A stretch of DNA of 43,058 bases from assembly GCA_025462755.1 (NCBI GenBank), contig JAOAPF010000373.1, forward strand, positions 1-43,058. Direction: 5' to 3'. This DNA comes from Edaphobacter sp. (lineage in GTDB: Bacteria > Acidobacteriota > Terriglobia > Terriglobales > Acidobacteriaceae). Every line of letters begins with the position of its first letter. Positions within the stretch are counted from its first letter, which is position 1. A program made the translations under genes and the position numbers. Below are positions 25,329 to 33,442 of this stretch, one piece after another. The notes under the pieces were generated by a model, which did not search any database, was not told the DNA's origin, and saw only the letters and a list, made by a program, of their open reading frames with translations.

Positions 25329-26375
25329 CTAAAGTGCCTGTAGTTGTTCGGTGACGATCGCAGCGGCCTTCTGGCAGGCGGCACGATCGACGTCGTAGTG
25401 GGTGACGAAGCGGATCGAGTGCGCACCGATCGCGCTGACCAGAACACCCTTCTGTTTCAAAGCGGCGGTGAAGGCTGGGGCATCGCCCCCGCTGTTTTGG
25501 TCTTTGCTGCGCAGCTTGAAAATGACGATGTTCGTCTGAACGGATTCGAGATCGATCTCCGCTGCTTTGGGTACTGCTGCGACGGCGTCGGCCAACAGGC
25601 GCGCATTGGCGTGGTCTTCCTGCAGCCGGTTAGGCATCTCATGCAGCGCGATCAGTCCCGCAGCGGCGAGAATACCCGCCTGCCGCATGCCTCCGCCCAG
25701 GGCTTTGCGATGAATGCGCGCCTGCTCGATCGCTTTTTTGCTCCCGACGAGCATCGAGCCGACAGGAGCGCCTAATCCTTTCGACAGGCAGAACATCACC
25801 GTATCGAAACCGCTGGTCAGCTTTGCGACGCAGATGCCGAGCGCGGCCGCGGCATTGAACACGCGCGCTCCGTCAAGATGCACGGGCAAACCCGCCTCGC
25901 GAGCACCGGCCCATACCTCTTCGAGTACTGGCAGCGGTGTCACCGTGCCACCCGCCATGTTGTGCGTGTTCTCCAGGGAGACCAGCGCAGTCTGCGCGCG
26001 GTAGTAAATCTTCGCACCGATAGCCGGCTTGATGTGGCTCCACGAGAGGATGCCGCGCTCGGCAGCGACGGTTCGGGCAAGGCAGCCCGAGAACGCAGCC
26101 ATCATCGCCATCTCCCAATCGAGAACGTGCGAACGCGCCTCGCAGATGACCTCCTGGCCATGCTGCGTATGCAGGCGGATCGCGATCTGGTTCCCCATCG
26201 TGCCGGTGGGGACGAAGATTGAGGCCTCGCGGCCGAATACTTCGGCGGCCTCTCTTTCCAGACGATTCACCGTGGGGTCTTCACTGTAGACATCGTCACC
26301 GACCTCGGCGGAGGCCATTGCCTCGCGCATGGCTGGAGTGGGACGGGTGACGGTGTCGCTACGCAGATCGATCAT
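25329..26375 (-). CDS. ltaE: Low-specificity L-threonine aldolase
   Basis: This gene encodes 348 residues from the ATG at 26375, which gives the family N-terminus [20 protein letters not shown] lies about 11 bases upstream. An ATG at 26444 in the same frame overlaps the hemW stop as ATGA and would add 23 residues. It is a fold-type I PLP enzyme: Lys199 in [12 protein letters not shown] forms the Schiff base, and [11 protein letters not shown] contains the pyridine-nitrogen Asp. It splits L-threonine or L-allo-threonine into glycine and acetaldehyde. It follows hemW on the same strand with a 65-bp gap and converges on the histidine kinase gene with a 12-bp gap. Confidence 0.93.
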   Translation of the reverse strand: MIDLRSDTVTRPTPAMREAMASAEVGDDVYSEDPTVNRLEREAAEVFGREASIFVPTGTMGNQIAIRLHTQHGQEVICEARSHVLDWEMAMMAAFSGCLARTVAAERGILSWSHIKPAIGAKIYYRAQTALVSLENTHNMAGGTVTPLPVLEEVWAGAREAGLPVHLDGARVFNAAAALGICVAKLTSGFDTVMFCLSKGLGAPVGSMLVGSKKAIEQARIHRKALGGGMRQAGILAAAGLIALHEMPNRLQEDHANARLLADAVAAVPKAAEIDLESVQTNIVIFKLRSKDQNSGGDAPAFTAALKQKGVLVSAIGAHSIRFVTHYDVDRAACQKAAAIVTEQLQAL

Positions 26376-26440
26376 GGGGTTCGTTCTCTCCTGTTGGTCA
26401 ATGATTGTGCTGGTCAAATGATTGTTGTAGTGCTGCGATT

Positions 26441-27664
26441 TCATGCCGGCACGGAAATCAGCAGACGGTTGAAGACTTCGTTGGAAACCAGACGGCCATG
26501 CGCGGTCAGTCGCATCCGGTCGGAGCTGAGTTCAAGCAGCCCGGCATCGCGGACCTCAAGCAGCGCGGGCATTGCGTCGTCGAGCATGGCAGTACCGAAC
26601 TGGTTTCGCAGATGGTTCAGGTCAACGCCCTCGTTCAAACGCAGGCCGAGGAAGAGAGACTCTTCGAAGGCCTCGTCGCGTCCAACGATGTCGAACTCAG
26701 CGGCGGCGGCGTTCGAGGCAGATTCCAGCAGGCGGAACGGGGTTGGAGCGGCGTTGCCAAGGTATTCGTCCAGATCGCTGGTGTTGGCAAACCGCACCGC
26801 GCCAGCCTCGGTCGGCAGCATCGAGTGAGCATCCAGGCCAAAGCCGCTGTAAGGTTGACGCTGCCAGTACTTGAGATTGTGCCGCGATTGGTGGCCGGCA
26901 CGGGCAAAGTTGGAGATCTCGTATTGCTCGACACCAGCCGCACGGAACGCAGTGCACGCCTGCTGATACCAGTGGGCGGTGTCATCTTCGCTGGGAACGG
27001 ACGCTGCACCATAACGAGTTCCCTGCTCCAGCATCTCGCGTCCCAGGCGCGACTCGTCGTCAACTTCGAGCATATAGACGCTGAGGTGCGGAGCGCCGCT
27101 CGCGATCGCCTGCTGCATCGAGTACCGCCAGCTCTCCGCCGTCTGATGAGGAAGCCCGGCGATCAGATCGATATTGATCTCGTGAACGCCAGCCGCGCGT
27201 AGGCGCGCAAGCTCTGCCTCACACTGCTGTTGAGTGTGTAGCCGACCGACAGCCGCGGTCTCGCGATCCACGAACGACTGCACGCCGAAACTAATACGGT
27301 TCATCCCTTGCTGCAGAAGCTCGCCGAGCGTCTCATCGGAGAGCTGACCCGGTGCGCACTCGAGCGTAAACTCCGCATCGCCGGCAACGTCGAACTCTCC
27401 GCGCAGATGCTTGAAGATCTGCCGGAACTGTTGCGCCGAGAGCAGGCTAGGCGTTCCGCCCCCGAAGTAAATCGTGTCGACAGCTCGAGGCAAAACGGCT
27501 GCCATGTTCTGCGCCGCGGACCGCGCCCCCCGGATCTCCTCGCAGAGGCGGTCCACATACTGCTGCATCCGTTCCGCCCCGAAAACTCCCGAGGCGAAGT
27601 TGCAGAAGGTGCACTTTGCTTTGCAAAAAGGAACCGAGATATAGACGCCAACAGGTCCAGCCAT
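26441..27664 (-). CDS. hemW: HemW-like radical SAM protein
   Basis: This gene encodes 407 residues from the ATG at 27664. It has a radical SAM iron-sulphur motif at Cys14, Cys18, Cys21 (CKAKCTFC). Further features are the [11 protein letters not shown]-binding loop, [35 protein letters not shown] and the HemN_C-like C-terminal domain with the region around [16 protein letters not shown]. The spacing and the absence of the extra N-terminal segment point to HemW, the haem chaperone of the HemN family, rather than a true coproporphyrinogen III dehydrogenase. Haem transfer to respiratory proteins is the role established in other bacteria. It is divergent from the DUF1223 gene and upstream of ltaE. 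Confidence 0.92.
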   Translation of the reverse strand: MAGPVGVYISVPFCKAKCTFCNFASGVFGAERMQQYVDRLCEEIRGARSAAQNMAAVLPRAVDTIYFGGGTPSLLSAQQFRQIFKHLRGEFDVAGDAEFTLECAPGQLSDETLGELLQQGMNRISFGVQSFVDRETAAVGRLHTQQQCEAELARLRAAGVHEINIDLIAGLPHQTAESWRYSMQQAIASGAPHLSVYMLEVDDESRLGREMLEQGTRYGAASVPSEDDTAHWYQQACTAFRAAGVEQYEISNFARAGHQSRHNLKYWQRQPYSGFGLDAHSMLPTEAGAVRFANTSDLDEYLGNAAPTPFRLLESASNAAAAEFDIVGRDEAFEESLFLGLRLNEGVDLNHLRNQFGTAMLDDAMPALLEVRDAGLLELSSDRMRLTAHGRLVSNEVFNRLLISVPA

Positions 27665-27767
27665 TTCGAACGATATGCCCTCACTCCAATTGTTTCACGC
27701 CAGATTCGTTTACAGGGGTGTAACTTAAACTTGCTCCGCGGCTCTAATGACCAAGAGGTTGACCTCC

Positions 27768-28550
27768 ATGTCACAGCTTCGCTCTTTCGCCCTTGCCTCA
27801 GCTTTACTCGGAGTCTTTATTTCCTTACCGGCTATCGCTGCCGCCCAGACACCACAGACGAACCGCACGCCGGTTCTGGTGGAGCTGTTCACCTCGGAGG
27901 GCTGTTCCAGTTGTCCGCCCGCCGATGCTCTTTTGGCAAAGCTTGACCAGACGCAACCCATTAGTGGCGCGGAGATCATCGTGCTAGGCGAGCATGTGGA
28001 CTATTGGGACGGCCAGGGCTGGCACGATCGTTTCTCCTCGCATCAATACACAGAACGACAGAACGAGTACTGCGGGCGCCTGCATGTGGACAGTTCTTAT
28101 ACTCCGCAGATGATCGTCGACGGAACAGATCAGTTCGTCGGCAATGACGCCGCTCATGCGGTCCGCGCCATCCAGCATGCCGCGCAAACTCCCAAAATCA
28201 AGCTCACACTCTCGCAGCCTGTTTTGGACGCGCAGAAAGTCTCCGCGTCGGTCTCTTCCCCCGCCCCGTTGACAACCAAAAAGGCGGACCTCTATGCCGC
28301 TCTGATAGACCCCAGGGACACGACCGAGGTTCGTGGCGGTGAAAACGGTGGTCACCGCCTGCAGCACGCAGGCGTCGTACGGAGCCTGCAACGGGTTGGA
28401 AAGCTGAAGGATTTCGGCGCGGGTCCGGTTTCGTTCAGCCTGAATGCGCCCGCGGACGCGAGGCCAGGCGAGATGCGAGTCGTTGTTTTTGCCCAGGAAA
28501 GCGGGCAGGGGGCCGTGCTGGGCGCGGTTTCCGCCGGCATAACCCCTTAG
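27768..28550 (+). CDS. Exported DUF1223 (thioredoxin-like) protein
   Basis: This gene encodes 260 residues. The ATG at 27768 is preferred, with AAGAGG about nine bases upstream; one at 27747 would add seven residues. It has a signal peptide (about 1-27, ALASALLGVFISLPAIAAAQ), then a DUF1223 domain with VLVELFTSEGCSSCPPADALL, a CxxC pair at the thioredoxin active-site position, and HVDYWDGQGWHDRF followed by the YTPQMIVDG cis-proline-like segment. The family is secreted and widespread in Gram-negatives, with a probable redox fold but no settled function. The C-terminal half (about 165-255) is beta-rich. It is followed after 54 bp by the second ABC exporter gene. Confidence 0.88.
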   Translation: MSQLRSFALASALLGVFISLPAIAAAQTPQTNRTPVLVELFTSEGCSSCPPADALLAKLDQTQPISGAEIIVLGEHVDYWDGQGWHDRFSSHQYTERQNEYCGRLHVDSSYTPQMIVDGTDQFVGNDAAHAVRAIQHAAQTPKIKLTLSQPVLDAQKVSASVSSPAPLTTKKADLYAALIDPRDTTEVRGGENGGHRLQHAGVVRSLQRVGKLKDFGAGPVSFSLNAPADARPGEMRVVVFAQESGQGAVLGAVSAGITP

Positions 28551-28604
28551 CATTGTGACAAACGGAATCCCACCGCTGCCATAAACATCTAAAATAGATA
28601 CCGC

Positions 28605-30620
28605 ATGGCAGACGAGCGAAAGCCGGAGGACTCGAAGCAAGAGCCCGCAAAGAAGGCAGCGCAGGACGACGAGGTCGCAGGTAAAGCCTACGACGGCCAC
28701 CTGATGCGCCGGCTGCTGACGTATCTTCGACCCTACAAGTTGCAGACAACGCTATCGGCGCTGTCGATTATCTTCAAAGCCGGCAGCGACGTTATGGGGC
28801 CGTATCTGGTCAAGGTCGCCGTCGACACCTACATGTCGGACACGCCTCCGGCGAAGCTCTCCTGGCTCGCCCGTCATCTCAGCTCGCAGCCTATGACCGG
28901 CATCACGCAGATCGGGCTTCTTTACCTGGGCGCGCTTCTCGTAACCTACCTTCTCGAATTCCTGCAGACCTACACGATGCAGTGGACCGGCCAGAAGATC
29001 ATGTTCGACATGCGCAGCCAGATCTTCCGCCATCTGCAGCGCATGTCGCCCGCATTCTTCGACCACAACCCCGTCGGCAAGCTTGTGACGCGCGTCACCT
29101 CCGACGTCGATGCGCTGAACGAGATGTTCACCTCGGGCGTGCTCGCCATCTTCGAGGATGTCTTCGTCCTCGCCTTCATCGTCATCATCATGCTGCGCAT
29201 GAGCTGGCCGCTGGCGGTGCTTGCTATCTCAGTTATTCCGGCGATCCTGTACGTCACCCGCATCTTCCGCCGCCATGTGCGCGACAGCTATCGCCGCCAG
29301 CGCCACGCGACCGCACGCATCAACTCCTTCACCCAGGAGTACGTCTCCGGGATGCCGATCGTGCAGCTTTTCAACCGCGAACGCCGCGCCTTCAACGACT
29401 ACTCTGCCGTCAACGCCGAGAACAAACAGGCGTGGACGGACGCGATCTTCGCCTACGCCCTCTACTATCCAATCGTCGAGTTCCTCAGCTCTACCGCCAT
29501 CGCCCTCGTCCTATGGTTCGGCGGCGACGCGATCCTTCGCAACGCCGGCTTCCCCACCGGAATGCGTCACTCCATCTTTGGCACCGTCACCCTCGGCGTG
29601 CTGATCGCCTTCATTCAATACGCGCAGCGCTTCTTCCGCCCCATCCAGGACCTCAGCGACAAGTACAACATCCTGCAGGCGGCGATGGCGGCCAGCGAGC
29701 GGGTCTTTAAGCTGCTCGACACCGAACCGACCATCGTCTCGCCCGCTTCCCCGGTAGCCGGAAATGGTTCGGGCCGCATCGAGTTCCGAAACGTCTGGTT
29801 TACCTATCAGAAACTCGACGAGGCACAACGCGCCCGCATCGCCACGGCAACCGACGAGGACCTCCGCACCTACGCCGACATCGAATGGATCCTCCGCGGG
29901 GTCAGCTTCGTCATAGAACCGGACGAGACCGCGGCCATCGTTGGCCACACCGGCGCGGGCAAGACCACCATCACCAGCCTGATGATGCGTTTCTACGACA
30001 TCCAGCGCGGCAGCATCCTGGTCGACGGCTTGGACGTGCGCGAGCAGGACCTGAAAAAATTGCGACAGCGCTTCGGCGTGGTCCTGCAGGATCCGTTCCT
30101 CTTCACCGGAACAATCGCCGACAACGTTCGCCTCGGGTCTACGTGGATCACCGACGAGCGGCTCGAGCGCGCCTGCGACGAAGTCAATGTCGGCGATTTC
30201 ATCCGCACCCTGCCGCTTCAGTTCGCCGAACCCGTTCGCGAGCGCGGCGCAACGCTTTCTACCGGCCAGAAGCAGCTCATCAGCTTCGCCCGCGCCCTTG
30301 CCCACGATCCTGGCATCCTCATCCTCGACGAAGCCACCTCGTCCGTCGACACTGAGACCGAACAGCGTGTCCGTCTCGCACTCTCGCGCATGATCACCGG
30401 ACGCACCTCCATCCTGATCGCCCACCGCCTCTCGACCATCCAGCGCGCGGACACCATCTTGGTCATGCACAAGGGACAGCTTCGCGAGCGCGGCACCCAC
30501 CAGGAGCTTTTGACGCATCGCGGCCTGTACTGGAAGCTCTATCAACTGCAGTACCGTGATCAGGAACTCGGCACCGGCGCCGATACCACCGCTCCGCTTC
30601 AGCCCCTCAGCGCAGACTAG
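28605..30620 (+). CDS. ABC exporter half-transporter with an NBD insertion
   Basis: This gene encodes 671 residues from the ATG at 28605. A charged N-terminal tail (1-30) is followed by a six-helix domain (about 45-345) and a nucleotide-binding domain (about 390-625). Motifs: Walker A GHTGAGKTT (Lys453), Q-loop VLQDPFLFTGTIADN, Walker B ILILDEATSSVD and the H-loop IAHRLS. The signature is LSTGQ (551-555) instead of LSGGQ, a change also seen in the MdlB/YheH branch, which is functional. Between the first NBD strand (WFTYQ, residue 401) and the WILRGVSF strand (428) there are about 26 residues where exporters usually have 5-8. The insert is charged and predicted helical. The substrate is unknown. 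It converges on the hydrolase gene; the stops overlap. Confidence 0.92.
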   Translation: MADERKPEDSKQEPAKKAAQDDEVAGKAYDGHLMRRLLTYLRPYKLQTTLSALSIIFKAGSDVMGPYLVKVAVDTYMSDTPPAKLSWLARHLSSQPMTGITQIGLLYLGALLVTYLLEFLQTYTMQWTGQKIMFDMRSQIFRHLQRMSPAFFDHNPVGKLVTRVTSDVDALNEMFTSGVLAIFEDVFVLAFIVIIMLRMSWPLAVLAISVIPAILYVTRIFRRHVRDSYRRQRHATARINSFTQEYVSGMPIVQLFNRERRAFNDYSAVNAENKQAWTDAIFAYALYYPIVEFLSSTAIALVLWFGGDAILRNAGFPTGMRHSIFGTVTLGVLIAFIQYAQRFFRPIQDLSDKYNILQAAMAASERVFKLLDTEPTIVSPASPVAGNGSGRIEFRNVWFTYQKLDEAQRARIATATDEDLRTYADIEWILRGVSFVIEPDETAAIVGHTGAGKTTITSLMMRFYDIQRGSILVDGLDVREQDLKKLRQRFGVVLQDPFLFTGTIADNVRLGSTWITDERLERACDEVNVGDFIRTLPLQFAEPVRERGATLSTGQKQLISFARALAHDPGILILDEATSSVDTETEQRVRLALSRMITGRTSILIAHRLSTIQRADTILVMHKGQLRERGTHQELLTHRGLYWKLYQLQYRDQELGTGADTTAPLQPLSAD

Positions 30621-31429
30621 TCACTTGCCACCGGCAATCTTCCTTCAGAAATTTCCGAAGATCTCTGCTTCACCCACGCTGCAATGGGTTTCCAGTAATC
30701 TTCCGTCGGTGCGAAGATAGGCGCATTGTGCGAGACGCCGTTGATCACGATCAACTGTCCACGCGGCCCGCAGGCCTGTGCGACGCGCATCGCCATCGAC
30801 ATCGGAAACAGGCCATCCACATCGCTGTGAATAACCAACACCGGCTTTTCTAGTTCGCACACTCGATGGACCGTGTCCCAGGCATCGGGTACCATGCGGG
30901 TCACCCATCGCGGAAAACCCATCGCCATCGCTGCCTCGCGCAGCGTTGAAAATCCTTCACACATAACCAACCCATCAATGCCGACACGCGAAGCCACTGC
31001 GCAGGCGACCCCGCTCCCCAGAGAAAATCCGAGCAGAACAATCGACCGGTGTCCCCGGCCTGCAAGCTCCCTGCAAGCCGCGATCGCATCTTCTTCGCAG
31101 TGTGCTGTGGTCAGGATGCCCGAACTCGTCCCATACCCGGAGTAATTAAACACAAGCGAGGAGACGCCCATCCTCTTCAGCAAGCTCTGCACCCTTCCCC
31201 AGTATTCCACCAGTTCGCCGATTCCATGGCAGATCAGAACCGCTGGAGTTTCCTCACCCGCAGAGACGTAGACAGCGGACAATCTTCTCTTGCCGCTCGG
31301 AATAACCAGCCGCTGGTCCGCGAAGGTGAAGGCGGTCAACATCTGCTCTATGATGCCGTTCATCCGGTCGCTGCGAAGCAGCAGGCGGCTGGTCACGTTG
31401 AGCAGGAGAGTAAGAAGTGCCTCCCTCAT
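30617..31429 (-). CDS. Alpha/beta hydrolase (serine hydrolase)
   Basis: This gene encodes 270 residues. The ATG at 31429 overlaps the ydeI-like stop as ATGA; a longer open frame upstream lies inside the ydeI-like gene and is rejected. It has the alpha/beta-hydrolase pattern: oxyanion HGIGELVEYWGR, FNYSGYGTSSG, nucleophile elbow GFSLGSG, an acid candidate in HSDVDGLFP and a catalytic His in GVSHNAP. The N-terminus (MREALLTLLLNVTSRLLL) is hydrophobic or amphipathic and could associate with the membrane. It resembles the serine aminopeptidase S33/monoacylglycerol-lipase-like group, but the substrate is unknown. It is translationally coupled to the ydeI-like gene. Confidence 0.85.
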   Translation of the reverse strand: MREALLTLLLNVTSRLLLRSDRMNGIIEQMLTAFTFADQRLVIPSGKRRLSAVYVSAGEETPAVLICHGIGELVEYWGRVQSLLKRMGVSSLVFNYSGYGTSSGILTTAHCEEDAIAACRELAGRGHRSIVLLGFSLGSGVACAVASRVGIDGLVMCEGFSTLREAAMAMGFPRWVTRMVPDAWDTVHRVCELEKPVLVIHSDVDGLFPMSMAMRVAQACGPRGQLIVINGVSHNAPIFAPTEDYWKPIAAWVKQRSSEISEGRLPVASD

Positions 31430-32094
31430 TTGGCCGCCGCCTTCAGGCAATCCTCCACCACTTTCCTTACCCGCTTCTCGCGAGCTTCCGGGCTCTGATA
31501 ATAAAAGACCGCCAGCAGATTCGAGCGGCGCTGCGCCTTCGTCATCGCGTCCCAACCCTGACGCGCTGCAGGGACTCTCCGAAAGGCCACCTCCAGCACC
31601 GGCGGCAACTCCTTCTCACCCTCCATCGCTGACATCAGCCGTTCGGCGATCTGCTCCGCTCTCCGCTGTCGCGCCTCTCCGCTCTTCACTCCGTCGATCC
31701 ACTTCGCAATCTCCCACCGTATCGGCTCGCTCAACCCCTCATACCACTTCGCAAGTTTTTTCTCGGTCTTCAGCAGCTTCGCCAGCTCAGGAGGAACCGT
31801 CGGCGTACGCTCCTCCAGATCAGGAGCGATCGTAAAGTCCACCATCGCCCCGACCTTGGCCGCGGCGACCTTCTGCATCTTCTTGTTCACGAGGAGAAAA
31901 TGGCCGCCCCGCTGCGTCGCCGTAAACAGAGACGTCCGGAAGACCTCCCCGCCCACCTCGACCTTCACCCGCAGCCTCACCATCTTCGTCCAGGCCGCTT
32001 CCACATCAAACGGAATCCAGGCGACAACCCACCCAAGCCCTCCCTGCAGAGGTTCCAATTCCGCGCGAAATCTCTTCACTGCACTTTGTGCCAT
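31426..32094 (-). CDS. YdeI/OmpD-associated family protein (DUF1905 + OmdA)
   Basis: This gene encodes 222 residues from the ATG at 32094, with AAGGA five bases upstream. The N-terminal DUF1905-type beta domain (about 8-95) contains WVVAWIPFDV, VKVEVGGEVFRTSLF and a DFTIAPDLEERT segment. The C-terminal helical OmdA domain (about 110-222) has PPELAKLLKTEKKLAKWYEGLSEP, EIAKWIDGVKSGEARQRRAEQIAERL and the terminal EAREKRVRKVVEDCL. The family has been tied to peptide/bacteriocin resistance and outer-membrane association in enterobacteria, but its biochemistry is open. It is coupled to the downstream hydrolase. Its start overlaps the annotated 5' end of lpxB on the other strand by 7 bases. Confidence 0.88.
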   Translation of the reverse strand: MAQSAVKRFRAELEPLQGGLGWVVAWIPFDVEAAWTKMVRLRVKVEVGGEVFRTSLFTATQRGGHFLLVNKKMQKVAAAKVGAMVDFTIAPDLEERTPTVPPELAKLLKTEKKLAKWYEGLSEPIRWEIAKWIDGVKSGEARQRRAEQIAERLMSAMEGEKELPPVLEVAFRRVPAARQGWDAMTKAQRRSNLLAVFYYQSPEAREKRVRKVVEDCLKAAAK

Positions 32095-33395
32095 ACAATT
32101 CCTTCAAGAAAATCTACACTGGTTCCATCGCGACCAAACCCAATTCGCAAATTTTTCTCTCTGCCGGAGAAGCCAGCGGCGACCACTACGGCGCGCAAGT
32201 TATCACTGAGCTTCGCCGACGGCTGCCGCAGCTTGCTTGCTTCGGCCTCGGCGGCAAGGAGATGGAGGACGCGGGTCTCGAGCGCATCGCGCGGGCCGAA
32301 GACGTCGCTCACATGGGCATCACCGAAGTCATCCGCCACATGCCCCGCGTCTATGCAGCCTATCGCAGCCTGGTCGCCTCCATCAAAAAGCGGCGTCCCG
32401 ATGTCGCCGTCCTCATCGACTTCCCCGATGTCAACTTCCGACTTGCCAGGGAGCTCAAAAAACTCGACATCCCGGTCATCTACTTCGTCAGCCCACAGCT
32501 CTGGGCGTGGAAGCGCCGCCGCCTCCGCTGGGTACAGCAGCGCGTCACCCGCATGATGGTCATCTTCCCCTTTGAAGAGCGTTTCTACCGCGCTCGGGGG
32601 GTCGACGCCCGGTTCGTCGGCCACCCGCTGGCTGAGCTGCCGAGGCCCACAAGCTCCCGCGAAGAGTACGCCGCCTCCCACGGCCTGGACCCGGCAAAGC
32701 AGTGGATCGCCCTTCTGCCCGGCAGCCGATGGAAGGAGATCACGGCGAACCTCGAAGTCATGATGGAGATGGCCCACCGCTTCCCTCTGGGCTGCGACTA
32801 TATTCTGCCCGTCGCCTCGACCATCGACCACAATGAGCTGGCGAACTACATCGCAGGTCACGACGACTGGTGGCCTGCAAATGTCGATTCCGCGATGAAG
32901 GCCTTCCGTATCTGCCTCGTCCCTGACGCCCGCGAGGCCCTCCATCACGCCCGAGCCAGCGTGGTCGCCAGCGGCACGGCGACGGTCCAGGCCGCAGTCA
33001 TCGGAAACCCCTTCGTGGTCGTCTATCGCGTCTCCCCGCTCACCTTCCGGCTGGCAAAACGCCTGGTTCGCTACCCGCCCGAGATATGGGACCCCACCCA
33101 GGTGGACCTCGACGGCAACCTCCCCATCGCCATGGTGAACCTGATTGCCGGAGGCCGCATCGTCCCCGAGCTGCTGCAGACCCGCTTCACAGCGGAAAAC
33201 GTGGCTGCGGCCCTGCGCCCCCTGCTGGCAGACACCCACGAGCGCGACCGCATGATCGCCGACCTCGCCGCGCTTCGATGCGCCCTGCTGCCGCCCCCTG
33301 GAACCGGCTCGATCCAGCAGGTTTCCGACGCAGTCGAAGCACTTTTGGCCGGAAAGCCGCAGGCATGGGGCCCAAATTCGACGGCAGCCGTCTAA
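32088..33395 (+). CDS. lpxB: Lipid-A-disaccharide synthase LpxB
   Basis: This gene encodes 435 residues from a GTG at 32088. The LpxB glycosyltransferase signature is clear: IFLSAGEASGDHYGA (about 22-36), FGLGGKEM, VLIDFPDVNFRLA, YFVSPQLWAWKRRR, FVGHPL, LLPGSRWKEI and the sugar-nucleotide loop VVASGTATVQAA. It joins UDP-2,3-diacylglucosamine and lipid X to form the lipid A disaccharide, so the host makes LPS. The start is uncertain: LpxB normally begins directly at the IFLSAGEASGD strand, yet there is no ATG, GTG or TTG between 32088 and 32160. GTG 32088 has no Shine-Dalgarno and overlaps the ydeI-like gene head to head; an ATT at 32151 would match the family N-terminus. Confidence 0.92.
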   Translation: MPYNSFKKIYTGSIATKPNSQIFLSAGEASGDHYGAQVITELRRRLPQLACFGLGGKEMEDAGLERIARAEDVAHMGITEVIRHMPRVYAAYRSLVASIKKRRPDVAVLIDFPDVNFRLARELKKLDIPVIYFVSPQLWAWKRRRLRWVQQRVTRMMVIFPFEERFYRARGVDARFVGHPLAELPRPTSSREEYAASHGLDPAKQWIALLPGSRWKEITANLEVMMEMAHRFPLGCDYILPVASTIDHNELANYIAGHDDWWPANVDSAMKAFRICLVPDAREALHHARASVVASGTATVQAAVIGNPFVVVYRVSPLTFRLAKRLVRYPPEIWDPTQVDLDGNLPIAMVNLIAGGRIVPELLQTRFTAENVAAALRPLLADTHERDRMIADLAALRCALLPPPGTGSIQQVSDAVEALLAGKPQAWGPNSTAAV

Positions 33396-33442
33396 CATGC
33401 GGTGATAGCTGTACCATGATGGTTTGAGGAACTTTTAGCTGC

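Larger units (their letters stand above)
17000..26000. other. Zone of GC-skew reversal (possible replication terminus region)
   Basis: By direct counting of single 60-base rows, the plus strand has G above C left of this zone and C above G right of it, regardless of which strand carries the gene. G/C counts are 27/10 (row 8101, minus gene), 29/12 (9121, plus), 23/13 (16561, minus) and 25/11 (17401, minus). They then become mixed: 16/19 (19141), 14/22 (20101), 22/14 (21121), 23/17 (22561), 16/19 (24541). Further right they are 13/23 (26101), 14/22 (30181, plus), 9/23 (37201, minus), 14/30 (39061, minus) and 7/33 (41941, plus). I could not find a convincing dif site by eye. Confidence 0.5.

Noticed and set aside
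27710..27723. TTACA-GGGG-TGTAA palindrome before the DUF1223 gene
   Set aside because: Five-base arms are short enough to arise by chance, and no regulator or promoter geometry supports it.
28590..28595. TAAAAT upstream of the second ABC exporter as a -10 box
   Set aside because: It is a good hexamer, but no -35 lies at the right distance, and its closeness to the ATG would leave almost no leader.
18000..28600. Search for a XerCD dif site near the skew reversal
   Set aside because: No 28-base sequence with the two 11-base dif arms was convincing by eye in the intergenic regions; the site may lie outside the window.
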